From positions 9,093,712-9,157,711 of the forward strand of contig JAJEKV010000011.1 in NCBI GenBank assembly GCA_021234155.1: 64,000 nt of DNA, in the 5' to 3' direction. The notes beneath the pieces are model-generated. The model worked only from the letters and a program-made list of their open reading frames with translations. It searched no databases and was not told the origin of the DNA. The DNA comes from Isoetes taiwanensis. Taxonomy: Eukaryota > Streptophyta > Lycopodiopsida > Isoetales > Isoetaceae. Made by a program: the position numbers and the translations under genes. Shown in pieces: positions 1-9,983 of the stretch. How positions within the stretch are numbered: the stretch's first letter is position 1; each line of letters opens with the position of its first letter.

Positions 1-1246
1 CTGATTCAAATCGGGCACTTTTAGCACAGGACTGCTCACCAGCAAATCCTTAATGCGCCGAAACGCCTCTTGCTGCTCTCTCCCCCACACAAAATCGTGA
101 TCTTTCTTTAAAAGATCAGTGAGAGGAGCAACAACTTTAGAAAATTTAGGTACAAATTTATGGTAATACGTGGCTAATCCCAGAAAACTGCGTAACTCTG
201 TTACATTTTCTGGCGGAAGCCATTGCTGTACTACTTGTACCTTAGCGGGATCTGGGGATACACCGTCACCGGATAGTATATGTCCCAAATAAGCCACTCG
301 TTGCTTAAAGAAATCACATTTGGAAATCTTAGCAAAGAGCTTGTGGTCCCGCAAAACCCGAAGAACGTGTTCCAAATGAGCGAAATGTTCTTCGACAGTT
401 TGCGAATAGATGAGAATATCATCTAAAAAGACCTCGACAAACTTGTCCAACTGCTCAGAGAACACCTGATTCATTAGCCGCATAAAGGTTGCAGGCGCAT
501 TTGTGAGCCCAAACGGCATAACCAGGAACTCATAATGTCCCTGATGAGTTCTGAACGCAGTCTTAGGTTCGTCCCCTTCCCGAATCCTAATCTGATGATA
601 TCCACTACGGAGGTCAATCTTGGTAAACCATTTGGCACCCCCAAGATGATCCAGAATATCATCGACCCGGGGTAAAGGATATCTATCCTTTACAGTTGCC
701 TTGTTAAGCGCCCGGTAATATATGCACATCCGCATAGTACCGTCCTTTTTCTTAACAAGTAAAACGGGACTCGCAAAAGGTGATTTACTTGGTCGTACAA
801 AACCTTTGCTTAACAATTCTTTCACTTGTTTTTTAACCTCTTCAAGTTCTAGAGGACTTAATCGGTAGGGAGCACGTGCCATGGGCTTGACCCCAGGTTC
901 AAGCTCAATTTCGTGCTCGACACCCCGCGAGGGTGGTGGTCCCTCCGGTAACTCTTCTGGGAAAACATCCTTAAAGGCATGCAAAAGATCTTTTAATCTT
1001 TGGTCTACCTCAGAGTTTACCCCGGTGTTAACCACCAATGAGTTACACGATTTGACAATCAAATCATCTTTTCTTAAGTACATCAAAGAAAAAACATTTG
1101 TATTAACTTTGAAAACCTTTTTAGCCTGAGTCTCTACATGCGGTAAACCTTGAACCCTAACTACTCCCTTTGACTGTAAATTGAAAACTAAGGTGTGCGT
1201 TGGCCAAAGAATGCGTGGCTCAACTTGTCGTAACCATTTCATGCCT
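1..1246 (-). pseudogene. Gypsy 1 pol: reverse transcriptase region
   Basis: This frame is open on the minus strand to position 1 with no stop that I could find. It encodes the linker after the protease, then a Ty3-type reverse transcriptase. Landmarks in order are a pre-RT segment ending in APYRLSPLE, the RT start with [14 protein letters not shown], the YRALN box (here IYYRALN; the usual aspartate of DYRALN is tyrosine), LRSGYHQIR, the [10 protein letters not shown] box, and the catalytic FLDDILIYS at about 410-435. It ends in the [11 protein letters not shown] and W...QQEAF boxes of the RT connection. The pol frame is separated from the protease frame by a one-base deletion at about 1246, so no fusion polyprotein can be made without frameshifting. 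The YYRALN change may also impair metal binding. Confidence 0.92.
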
Positions 1247-1830
1247 AAAAAGCGACATCATATCGCTTCAACTGAGCGATGTCTAAATCTATAGACATAG
1301 ATGTTACAACCTTGGACTCCTTGTCCAACAACTCCAAACAAACACCTCGTGCTTGTTCATGGTGATACTGAGTTTGTGGCCCGGCCTCAGACTCGATCAC
1401 GTACGGAGTCACCTCGTTCAATTCCAGCCCCAGATCTTGTGCTAGATCTGCAGAAATAAAGTTATGAGTGCTTCCAGAATCAACCAAAACAACCACGTTT
1501 CTACCATTGATTCTACCTAGCAATCCGATAACTTTATCTGCAAAAGAGGGGGGAGTAGGGCTTACCATCTCTTCTCGAGCGATAACTGATAACGCCTTTA
1601 CCTCCGACTTATCATTTACCTTTGCAATGCTGGCCAAAACTTTCTTGCGAGGCTTTGTGCATTCTCGGGCAAAATGTCCGACGGCCCCACAACGATAACA
1701 CCCTTTAGGTTTATCAGTCTTAGCGTCACCATCCTTGGCCTTGCCCCCGGCGGCCTTATCCTTATCCTTCTGATCATTCTTCTGCTTCTTAGCAGGAGCA
1801 GATCCCTGGGAATTTCCTCCGGCCCTCTTT
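1245..1830 (-). pseudogene. Gypsy 1 zinc knuckle and aspartic protease
   Basis: On the minus strand a Lys/Gly/Ala-rich linker leads into one CCHC knuckle, CYRCGAVGHFAREC (CX2CX4HX4C), near 1665-1710. It is followed by a retropepsin-like domain with the catalytic VVLVDSGSTHNFIS box near 1450-1495. The DSG triad (rather than DTG) is common in plant Ty3/gypsy proteases. The frame stops at 1245, in the middle of the conserved protease end (the YDV.LG.KWL region resumes one frame over), which indicates a single-base deletion. The domain processes Gag-Pol inside virus-like particles. Confidence 0.9.
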
Positions 1831-2581
1831 GCTGAGCCCTCTTGGATTCTTCCCTACCCACCAGTTTCTTGGCCATCTCAACAGCCAACTCAAAGTTAGC
1901 GGGTTCTGCTTGCAGCAAATGCGTACGAATGCTAGCATCCCGTAGACCATTTATAAAATGATCCACGCGCATCCCTGCAGTAATATCGGGTAATCGTGAA
2001 AAGAGCGCCCTGAGCTCTGTCACATAATCCCACAGAGACCCTGTCTGAGTGAGCTCCTTCAGCTGTATGAGCACATGCCGTCGGTCATAATGAGGTGCAT
2101 ACTCTTGTCGGAATAAATGACAAAATTCCCGCCAAGTACGCAGCTTCTGACCATTCTCGGTGTGAATATCCCACCACGCAACCGCCGGTCCCTTCAGCTT
2201 CAGGGTGGCATACATAAGTCGAGCATTCTCGCCCTTCTTTGTGGCTGCAAAATATAGTTTCATTTGGTTGAACCATCGCATTGCCTGCTCCGGAGTTACA
2301 TCCTTGCCATAGAAATCTGGCATTTTCACACGCTCTAGAGATTTAATCTCTTCCTCAGAGAGTTCCCCCAGGGACTCTTCTGACTGAGCAATGCCTTCTA
2401 TAACATTCTGAGCTGCTGGTTCCTCAGCCAACCCTGTGTTAAATCCCGGTGGCGCACTAGGTCCTCGTCGTGCAACCCCGTGAGAAACACCCCGCTTGCC
2501 CCCGAGGCGATGGGGCTGCCCCACCCACCCGCGAAACTTCTCTACTACGCTACTCAAGCGGGTTCTCGGCCTTTCCTTCAA
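1616..2581 (-). pseudogene. Gypsy 1 gag
   Basis: The 321-residue frame carries a Ty3-type gag (retrotrans_gag) core: MPDFYGKDVTPEQAMRWF, the AVAWWDIH box, FCHLFRQEYAP, ELTQTGSLWDYVTEF-like sequence (here ELRALF) and the FINGLRD box. The last ~90 residues (from about 1840 leftwards) are Arg-rich noise: the real frame moves to the neighbouring one, which carries the zinc knuckle. The N-terminal part upstream, about 2600-2970, shows short conserved-looking pieces in several frames, so the start of gag is also broken. Gag is the capsid protein that packages the element RNA. Confidence 0.85.
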
Positions 2582-2970
2582 TAGCCCATTTCTCGCAAGC
2601 TTTCAGATCAACCCCAGAGTTTTACGAAACTTGGCTTGTTCCGCCTTTATCTCGTTCGGTTCTCCGCTTAACCTGGGTTGATATGAATCATACTCTCCGT
2701 AAGTTTACCGGACCCTGCCAAGACTTGCTCCCCGGCGTTCCCGGCATTCACATTAGCACCGCGGCGTTAACGTGATCGCACCTTCGTCGAATAACTGTTT
2801 CAGGGCGGCTTCGGTGGGTGCCCCTCCCCTCCATCTCGGACCGGGGCAATTCATCATCCGGATGAATGTCCTCGAGAGCAGGTATGATGCCGTCTTCCGG
2901 CGGTTGCACTTCGAACATACCGTCAATTGGTCCAACCGGCATCTCGTACAGGTTCAGTTTCAGCCATTGG

Positions 2971-2981
2971 GCTCGATACCA
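2971..2981 (-). promoter_or_regulatory. Primer-binding site of gypsy 1
   Basis: The minus strand reads TGGTATCGAGC directly next to the LTR end. It resembles the initiator-tRNA-Met site TGGTATCAGAGC but lacks one A. The same TATCGAGC core follows the 5' LTR of the 38.4-kb element. Confidence 0.65.
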
Positions 2982-3275
2982 GCATTTACCGGGCAAGAAT
3001 TTTTCTTTTGAATAACGGGTCCGGGTTGCGGCCGGGGGAAACTAATCATAGGAGCAGTTTGACTCTGCCAAACGGTCGATCTGGGTAAAGCCCTGGTTGG
3101 TGCTAACCCCAGAGGGATTTCTTAGAAGAAATCCGGGCTTGTGTTGGTGCTTTCTTAGCTGCAAGCCGACAAGTCTAGCGCGGGGGATCCGGGATCCATA
3201 GGAGTGGGTGGTAGCTAGACGGCGTCAATACGCGGGCGGGGGTTATTCGAAAAGAAAAATTCTTGCCGTGTAACA
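2982..3275 (-). repeat. 5' LTR of gypsy 1, with inverted repeats at its own ends
   Basis: On the minus strand the LTR begins TGTTACACGGCAAG at 3275 and ends beside the primer-binding site at 2982, giving about 294 bp. Its two ends are inverted copies of each other: 2990-3017 and 3241-3270 share GGCAAGAATTTTTCTTTT followed by GAATAAC, so the LTR could fold on itself. The LTR end near 2982 reads GGTAAATGC rather than the usual ...CA. Confidence 0.75.
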
Positions 3276-4130
3276 GAAAGTTGCATCATAGACATCTTCA
3301 TCGACCTCAATAACTGGCACAACAATATAGCTAACGATATGACGAGACTTCTCAACCGTTATTTGCCCAGCAGCAATGTCAGAAGAGCTCTCTTGTACAA
3401 CTGTCTGTCCACCTAACTCTACCTGATCACAACCATTAGCATTTACCTCCTAACTGTACCTGATCACAACCACCAGCAATGCCTCTTGAATTATCTTTAG
3501 CACGCAGAACTACTGACGTTGCCACATTTCCATTCAATTTATGAAGAGCATTCCTAGAACAAGTCCCAACAGCATTCTGCTTCGTCACTTCGTCTACAAA
3601 ATAGAAAAGAAAAAATATAATAAAGAAATAACAAAAATAAGAAAAGGAAAGTTCAAAGGTATTACCAGAAAGAACATCCTTGTATGCTTGCATATGCCCG
3701 TCAGAATTGATAGGTTAATCAGAAAATACTTGCAGCCTACATGCATTTGTTGGGAGTGGCCCATGCAAGAAAAAAAAAAAAAAAAAGCCAGCGGCTTTTT
3801 ATCTTTTCTTTTCTTTGGCATCCTTCCCTTTGTCTTTGGCATCTCATTGAAAACAGAATCTCTCTCACTCATTTGGAACAACAATCCCCAGTCAAAATTG
3901 ATGAGATACGTGAGCCAAGAATAAGATATTACTCCTTGAAGATGGCAAACAGATGCCTGGCAAAATCTAAAGTAATAGTCAACTAAATAAGTTAATAACG
4001 TTAAGTAAATTGACGACAATAACGCAATTCATGTTAGATATGAAGACCAGTTGCAATTCAACTTTTTTATGGACATTTTCATGTGTACATTCTTAGATCC
4101 TAAACCTGTTTTATAGTAAAGTGTCATCAA
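3276..4130. other. AT-rich DNA without a gene
   Basis: No coding region is supported. It holds a run of 18 A at 3769-3786 and a complementary pyrimidine-rich stretch after it. The open frames here are low-complexity. Confidence 0.6.
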
Positions 4131-4135
4131 CCCCT

Positions 4136-4790
4136 TCATCCCATGCCATAATGCATCATGGCAAAGTTACTTTCTGGACTACTCTTTATTGTGTAAAAGC
4201 ATCCAGGTGGATTCCCTTTGATAAAAGCATATGTGCAAAACATAAAATCAATATTAAAGACAAAGCCTAAGTCTTCTGCTTTTTTTCGTAAAGGAACATG
4301 AATTTTCATAGCATCAAGGCGCACAAATATGCAGTAAATGGTGCATGAAGCTTAGCCATGACAACTGTGGAATGCATTTTCCAATGCTTTTTAAAACCAA
4401 TCCTGGTGGCGATTATGCTTCGATGCTCTTTGAAAATTGCTTCTACTATTTTTGCAGTAACTCGATACGTATCTTCATTAGGTTTCTCTGCTACCCCTAT
4501 CAGCCTAACATTATGTTTAATCCTATTCCATTCTTCAAATTCCATGATGTGCGGTTTTATTTTATCAAAGGATTCCCATGCATCTAACTCAACATTCACC
4601 TTTTCTAGATCAACCAACCTCTGCATGATCTTGGCCTTTTCTTCCTCAATTTCATTTATCCTCTGTTGCATCTCCTTGCTCGTCTTCTCGACCCCTTGTA
4701 TCCTGATATCCATGTTGGATATGGCTATCTTGTTGCGATTAGCCGTCTCCGCCAGTGTATTGTGCGTCCATGCTTGGAATTAAACTTCCG
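4136..4790 (-). pseudogene. LINE ORF1p-like fragment (coiled coil plus RRM-like)
   Basis: On the minus strand the frame from about 4790 to 4306 encodes a heptad-rich coiled coil (MDIRIQGVEKTSKEMQQ, then RINEIEEEKAKIMQRLVDLE). A segment HNVRLIGVAEKPNEDT follows that matches in style the start of the RRM-like domain of L1-type ORF1 proteins (N-x-R-I-x-G-hydrophobic-E). A one-base shift near 4310 moves the C-terminal part into the 4136-4324 frame (MKIHVPLRKKAEDLG). I saw no ORF2 beside it. The family call rests on architecture and short motifs only; a cellular coiled-coil fragment is the alternative. L1 ORF1 proteins bind the element RNA as trimers. Confidence 0.45.
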
Positions 4791-5512
4791 GTACTTATTC
4801 GTCTGGGCTAGGAAATCCTTGAGGTCTTGCTGGCTCACTGGTGCCCTTGCTGTATCCCCTCTCTTCTGTTGGTCTAGACCGGTGTGATCCGCCGTCGAGC
4901 CTTGGGTGCAGTTATCAGTGACGATTTTCCTCCGGCTGAACTGTGAAACTGCGATAAGGCTTTCCTCTTGGTATTACTGCATTTCCTCCACATATAGATA
5001 TACTTCGTCTTCCAAACAGTACCTTTTTTGAAAAGCCCCTAATGCACAATTTGAAATTGCCATAATTATTCTGCCCACTTTTCAGCATTATTCAATCTGT
5101 TGTTTTGCATCTCACCCGCTATTATGCATATAATCTAGAATTTATTGATTTCACTCTGTTCTGAGAATAAGGATGGTGGATTTCACCGTTCCTGCTGATT
5201 GGCCGGGGGTCCCTCTCTGTACCAATCTGAGTTTTTCGGTTGTTAACTACCAGGGTATTTTATTTATTTGTTGATTTATTTATTTATTTATTTATCTCTT
5301 TATTCTTGTCATTTTGGTGGATCCGGTACCAGGTTGGAGAGTCGAGCCCTCGCTACCCTAGCCTATAGTTCAATTACCCCTCAAAAAGTACCTAAAATGT
5401 CAAAATTGTCACACTCACACGCATGCATTTGCGAAAATAGACCTTTTGAGGGAATTTTAGGGAATCTTTTAAAGTGTGTTTGGAGTAAATAAGTGCTTTT
5501 AATTTAAACTTT
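4791..5512. other. Noncoding DNA with a (TTTA)n run
   Basis: A (TTTA)n microsatellite lies at about 5262-5296. Weak minus-strand coding-like pieces at 4791-4930 may be the N-terminus of the ORF1-like remnant. Nothing else is recognisable. Confidence 0.5.
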
Positions 5513-5640
5513 GTTGTGTGGGATAGACGGAGGGCCCACATGACAAAAATGTCTTTGGATGGGAGATTTCTCACGAGATGTACGACGGGGGCATCGTATA
5601 TTTGGTGGGGAATGTCACAGAGCTCCCCACTTTGGACTCG
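5513..5640 (+). repeat. LTR 3'-end fragment, same family as 45.83-45.95 kb
   Basis: The stretch starting GTGTGGGATAGACGGAGGG and ending AATGTCACA is closely similar to 45837-45936, which is followed there by an intact TGGTATCAGAG primer-binding site. Here GTCACA is followed directly by GAGCTCC, as if about 8 bp of the site were lost. It is a relic of a different LTR family from the two gypsy elements. Confidence 0.6.
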
Positions 5641-6418
5641 GAACACGTGGCTAAAAGTTTGAACACATACATTTCCTACATAGGCATATTCTTCGTAGGA
5701 GTCCCCTAAATAAGCAACCGTATCAGGTCTGTAATATATAAATTGCATGCTGCTATCACATGATGTTTCCAACAATGGATTGGAGTAGTACCAAAAGTTA
5801 GTCTTAAGATTTTTTATTGTTCAATTTTCTTCCACAGCTCCACGAACCCTAGCATTTCTCACCCAGTTTGTCAGATATGAAAACTTTTGCTGAGTATTAT
5901 TGAAATATACCTGTGATAATAGAATTTTGAAGTTGATATTAGTTACATTATCACCATTTTTTTTTTTACAGCTCTTACCTGACTAGTATAGCAGCACATG
6001 TTTTGGCCTTTGAGACTAAATATATAACCTAAGCAAATCCTTATGCTCAACCTCCAATTCACTGTCATTCCGGCAATTAGATTGTGAGGATGCGTTCTAA
6101 AGGATCCCCCAATAACATCTGGCTCTAATGAATTAAACATCTTTTAAGCATAATTTCATTAATTGTGGACTTTGGCCGAGTCCATATGACTCCCAAATGT
6201 ACCCGATTTTTTAGAAAATAAGGGTTTTATTTAGTAGAATGATGCAAATTTTCGAAATGTGTGCAGGTAGGTGGGATGGCAGGCCTTGTATCTATAAAGC
6301 ACAAAAAGTGCCAACCGAGTTTGTGTCTCGCCCAAGCGCCTTCTGTAGACGTGGTCTCGCCACAGCAGCCGGCATTCGCAAATCTGCATAGTGTAGATTC
6401 ATATTCGTGCCAGTCAGA
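5641..6418. other. Intergenic DNA
   Basis: No supported gene. A TATAAAG box at 6290-6296 lies about 125 bp upstream of the weak open frame at 6419. Plain AT-rich DNA otherwise. Confidence 0.5.
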
Positions 6419-6795
6419 ATGGTCCGAACCAGGCGCAGCTATGGATTCACAATGAGCGAAATGCAGTGCCATATCGCTGAGCCAATATTAGCTCATGCGA
6501 ATCAGCTTCAGGTTGAGGTGCAGAACGAGATAAACCAAAATGGCACAGAAGAAATGAGAAGCCAACTCAGGAAGCTCATTCGTCGTGGAGAGTTGATGAA
6601 GGATGGCGATGGTAGCGGATGACCTTAGCGGGGGTAGAGCTGGAAGGTCGCTTTGATTTCCTTGAAACGCCATATTTTACGAGGCGTAAGCTCAAGAGGT
6701 TGCTGAAAATGGAGGATGTTTGGTACGCACAACACTTTCCTTCGTTGTTTAAGAAGCTTTACAAGAAGGAAAAGAGGCAACGGTGGCTTTGGTAA
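6419..6795 (+). pseudogene. Unrecognised small gene or gene fragment, frameshifted
   Basis: An ATG at 6419 opens 67 codons (MVRTRRSYGFTMSEMQC...), ending at 6622 in an Asp/Gly-rich tail. The next frame (6622-6795) continues 57 codons rich in Lys, Trp and Phe, ending KKLYKKEKRQRWLW. The two pieces are contiguous and both have coding-like composition, so they may be one reading frame broken by an indel, or two exons. I recognise no family. TATAAAG at 6290 could serve it. Confidence 0.3.
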
Positions 6796-7808
6796 TCAAA
6801 CTCATCCTCGGCCTCCCTATCCGATGGCGTAATGGATGGATGTTTGGATCTCAGATCACGACAAGACATATCGAGTTCCAACCGGGGATCTAATTGCGGT
6901 GGAACTGGATATTGACCTAAACGCCCATGTTTAATATTATCTATTATTATCTATTGTCATTCTCGCTCAACCTATGCTTTCGACGCATGTTGTTTAGTTG
7001 ATATTATTATCTACGTAATCCATCCATGTACTCCATTCCTATGTGAATAGAATGTTTTTGTCTACATTGAGAACATCCCAATGACGTGCAATTTACAACA
7101 GTAATATCTTATTTCATGGAGGCCTCCCCGAGGAAATTGGCGCCCACCCACTTTCCTTCCGGAGGTTGGGCTCCCCATTTTCTTTTCGGGAATAGTCTCC
7201 TCCGTAAACCGCGTCAGCTTTACTTTTGCCCTTCGATGGCCCGAAGGTAGTTTCATGAAGGCTTCCACTTTCGGGAAAAATTGAAGCCCACGCCCACTTT
7301 CCTTCTTCTTGGGGCAAAAGGAAAACGAGAAAACGTGAGATCGAGCAAGATAACAACCTGAAACATAACAACAGAATCATGCACAACCACAGTTACATCA
7401 TCATATCATATAAAGTTATGAAATACATGAGTCATAGATTGTAATTATTGGTGATTCTATTAATCTCAAAAAGCCTCGCTCGGGAACCCACACAATATGG
7501 ATAGTAACATGATACTCGCGGGGAGTCTTTCTTTTTCGACCAGTAGCTATACCATATACGACCGGGGATCGAGAGATCCCTTTCAACTCGCAGCATAAAG
7601 ATCGTCATAGGTCATAAGGCAAGTAAGGGTGTCAACATGGGGCTGTGAAGATGGCGAGACATGGCGTGAATGTCTTTGTGGCGTCGAATGCGACTATATT
7701 TATAGCCAAGGAATTATTGATGACTACATCGTAAGCGGCATTATTGGTTGTATATACGGTGTACATCCAATAATCTTTGCGCATAATACCTTCAATAATG
7801 ATTGTGGG
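6796..7808. other. Intergenic DNA in the GC-richer block
   Basis: Around 7114-7320 there are GC-rich stretches related to the palindrome family further right (AAATTGGCGCCCACCCACTTTCC near 7136; AGCCCACGCCCACTTTCC near 7288), but only as half-sites. No supported gene. Confidence 0.4.
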
Positions 7809-7816
7809 TATAAATA
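7809..7816 (+). promoter_or_regulatory. TATA box (TATAAATA)
   Basis: Lies 53 bp upstream of the ATG at 7862. CAATAAT motifs precede it at about 7767 and 7792, as in the promoters of the related genes at 8.4 and 55 kb. Confidence 0.5.
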
Positions 7817-7861
7817 TATCTCAAACCAATTTTGACCATCAAATTTGGCCTTCGCCTAGCC

Positions 7862-8110
7862 ATGTGGTCTCGGTCACGGTCCGAACGTGATTCCATCAAC
7901 TGCAAGATGAATCACGAAAACTTCAAGCAGTGCCGCGAGCGAGAGATACCCATGGAAGACTGGATGACCACAGTCGCTCTAAATCCTCGCCATTATCCTG
8001 ATCCCTTCGACGTTATCATCCATCTGATATGGAATAGAGAGCATCAAATGTACATGATAGAGAAGATCATTGGGTGCTCGGTGAAAATGACTCCGGAAGA
8101 GTCCCCCTAA
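7862..8110 (+). CDS. Small C-x9-C family protein, member D (82 aa)
   Basis: One-exon frame, 82 residues, basic N-terminus (MWSRSRSERD). It has the motif shared by four small genes in this window: C14-K-M-N-H-E-N-F-K-Q-C24, that is C-x-[LM]-[SN]-[HY]-x-[DN]-[LIF]-x-x-C, followed about 9 residues later by MEDW where the others have LDPW or LDPY. It is the most divergent member and has a longer C-terminus with Met and Ile. There is no signal peptide or membrane segment. The start at 7862 fits the TATA box at 7809 and the motif position; an in-frame upstream TTG is unlikely. Two palindromes of the CAAATTGGGC family sit just downstream (8215, 8270). The function is unknown; two cysteines and a His/Tyr at a fixed spacing could bind metal or form a disulfide, but that is only inference. 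Confidence 0.55.
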   Translation: MWSRSRSERDSINCKMNHENFKQCREREIPMEDWMTTVALNPRHYPDPFDVIIHLIWNREHQMYMIEKIIGCSVKMTPEESP

Positions 8111-8214
8111 ATGAACGCTTGTCATCTTGTTGTAATCAGACTGTAATCATCTATGAGATAAAGTATTAGTACAACTTGTCTTCTATATGTGCAACTTGTC
8201 CAACATGTCCCGTG

Positions 8215-8291
8215 AAATTGGGCGCCCGCCCACTTTGCCCTTGAATGCTCATATCGTATGATGCGCCGAAAATTGGGCGGCCGCCCAATTT
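8215..8291. repeat. Two GGGC palindromes between the small genes
   Basis: 8215-8236 is an imperfect copy and 8270-8291 a perfect 22-bp palindrome, AAATTGGGCGG joined to its reverse complement. They belong to the dispersed family described at 9964-15218. Confidence 0.8.
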
Positions 8292-8377
8292 CGCGTGGCT
8301 GTATAGGTGTACCTTATACTCTGTTTACGCTATGCTAGTATGTGCGCCAATAATTGACATCAATAATTTCTCACGCC

Positions 8378-8384
8378 TATAAAA
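8378..8384 (+). promoter_or_regulatory. TATA box (TATAAAA)
   Basis: Only 31 bp upstream of the ATG at 8409. It is preceded by CCAATAATTGACATCAATAA, nearly identical to the 55.18-kb promoter. Transcription starting about 30 bp after the TATA box would leave almost no leader. Confidence 0.6.
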
Positions 8385-8408
8385 GCGGCTCCATCGCATT
8401 CATCTCTC

Positions 8409-8615
8409 ATGGCTTCCTTTGCTTGGGATCGTCCGGAGAACATCCGATCCTTCAAGTGCTACTTGAGTTACAACGATATTTGCCGCTGCTATATGACCGG
8501 TGTTAGTCTTGATCCATGGCTCCAAATCCAAAGCGGATGGACTGCGAGTAATTGCGGAAGCTCACTCGTGTTGAGGTCCACCTGTATTGGCTTCCCCCGA
8601 TCGCGAGATCTTTGA
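8409..8615 (+). CDS. Small C-x9-C family protein, member A (68 aa)
   Basis: 68 residues starting MASFAWDRPENIRSFKC. The core C17-Y-L-S-Y-N-D-I-C-R-C27 followed by GVSLDPWLQ is nearly identical to the gene at 55260 (IRSFKCYLSYNDL, GVNLDPWLQ), and both begin MAS and end RDL-stop. Compared with that copy the last ~18 codons differ by small indels that shift frame and then restore the RDL end, so this C-terminus may be slightly degraded. The leader sequence TTCATCTC before ATGG is shared with the 55-kb genes. No known domain. The paired arrangement with 7862-8110, same strand and 300 bp apart, mirrors the pair at 55.3 and 55.9 kb. Confidence 0.6.
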   Translation: MASFAWDRPENIRSFKCYLSYNDICRCYMTGVSLDPWLQIQSGWTASNCGSSLVLRSTCIGFPRSRDL

Positions 8616-9058
8616 GTGAATGGCATCGCCTTGGCAAGGCGTTGACGACGAGTGACTCTTTGTACACTCCGGATATGTTAATCTTGACAAGGATATAATA
8701 ATGTTGTAAGGATGTAATAAGCATAGTCAATATTATATAATGTAACGTGCGAGTAATTCCCGAGGGTCCGCTCTTTGATCTCCACTTTGATCTACGCGGC
8801 TCCACTTCACTTCATGTTTGATGGCGCTTACTCTCGCGATGAGAATTGGGCAGCCAATTTATTGGGATATAGCCAAGTCAAATAAATTTAATAAAAGGCT
8901 ATAGTTTGTAAGGGTTAGCCAAATTCTAGCCCAATTTGGTTAGCAAAGTAAACTAGAGAAATTTAAGACAAGGAAATGAGTGCAACGTTATCATTTCAAA
9001 AAAGAAGTATGAACAATTGTTATTAACATATTTCACGTATTTTCAACTCATAAGTCGC
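8616..9058. other. Intergenic DNA between convergent genes
   Basis: Contains the 3' region of the 8409 gene and one imperfect palindrome (GAATTGGGCAGCCAATTTA) at about 8841-8860. Nothing else is seen. Confidence 0.5.
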
Positions 9059-9963
9059 TCATTCGCCCCGAGGCACATCTTCCGAATGATCCCTCTTGGG
9101 TTCTCCATCTTTGGGGCTTGAGGTTGTTGTCTTTGCCTCTTTGATCAATTCCATTCTTTGCATAAAATCTTCGGGCCCCGCCTCATTCTCATCATGTGCA
9201 CCTTGATTGTCTTACGTGTTCGCCACCTCTTCCTCTACATCTTGATCACCTCATCGTGTTGGGGACCACATCCTCTCCATCCTGATTGTCCCCTTCCTGT
9301 GTTTCCATGACAACGACAGAGTCAGGCTCCCTAGCAACCTCCTCCTCGAACTTTGAGGTCGCCTCAATCATGTCCTGAGTATTCACCAGTCCCCTCGCCA
9401 CCCGGTCGTTGATGTTGTTTTTCTTACCTAAATAGTTCCAAATCCGGAGAGCCTAGGGCACGCCCTTTTGAGTCAGACTTGAATCGCGCTCTTGTCCCGT
9501 CTCCAAACGATTGCACTTCGTTTATAGTTGTAGACGAGAACGGACAAGGTGTCTCAGGGGCAGGAAGCTGAGGCTGAGGAGCGGTTTTGGAAGTAGAGGC
9601 CTTCTTCTTTCCCTCTTTTATCTTCTGTAGTGCCCGAGCTCTTGATTTTTCTCGCCTAACATGACATCGAAGTTGCTCGAATATCTGTACAAGCTTAATT
9701 TCCAGCTTCGCCCTGTCTCAAAAGACAATGTTTTATAGCCTTAGCACCTTTGCCGCTTCGGCTAAAAGCACCACCGAAAAAAGAAGTCGAGAACAAAGCA
9801 ACCTTCCAAAGATCAACCACGTACTAGATAGGTGCACGCCCTACTTTCCAACCGATTACGCACGGTACTCCTCCCCACTGCGCCGCCTTTGTCGCACCAA
9901 AGGTCGATCTGACCAATAAAGTCGCACGGAAAACAAATGTTAGAAACATTGCTAGTCAACAAG

Positions 9964-9983
9964 CAAATTGGGCGGGCCAATTT
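9964..9983. repeat. GGGC palindrome in a predicted intron
   Basis: CAAATTGGGCGGGCCAATTT. It lies just inside the predicted donor at about 9993 of the minus-strand gene. Confidence 0.75.

Larger units (their letters stand above)
1..3275 (-). mobile_element. Ty3/gypsy LTR retrotransposon 1, cut by the window edge
   Basis: Read on the minus strand, the order is LTR (2982-3275), primer-binding site, gag, zinc knuckle, protease, reverse transcriptase, then the window edge. This is the Ty3/gypsy order as far as it can be seen; RNase H, integrase and the second LTR lie outside. Gag is shifted at least once (near 1830) and there is a one-base loss between protease and RT near 1246, so this copy is not autonomous as it stands. 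The RT frame is open over 1.2 kb, which suggests a fairly recent copy. Confidence 0.93.

Noticed and set aside
881-1129. Plus-strand frames opposite gypsy 1 pol and gag (also 1468-1698, 2470-2775, 2772-3011)
   Set aside because: Mirror frames of clearly coding minus-strand retrotransposon sequence; no likeness of their own.
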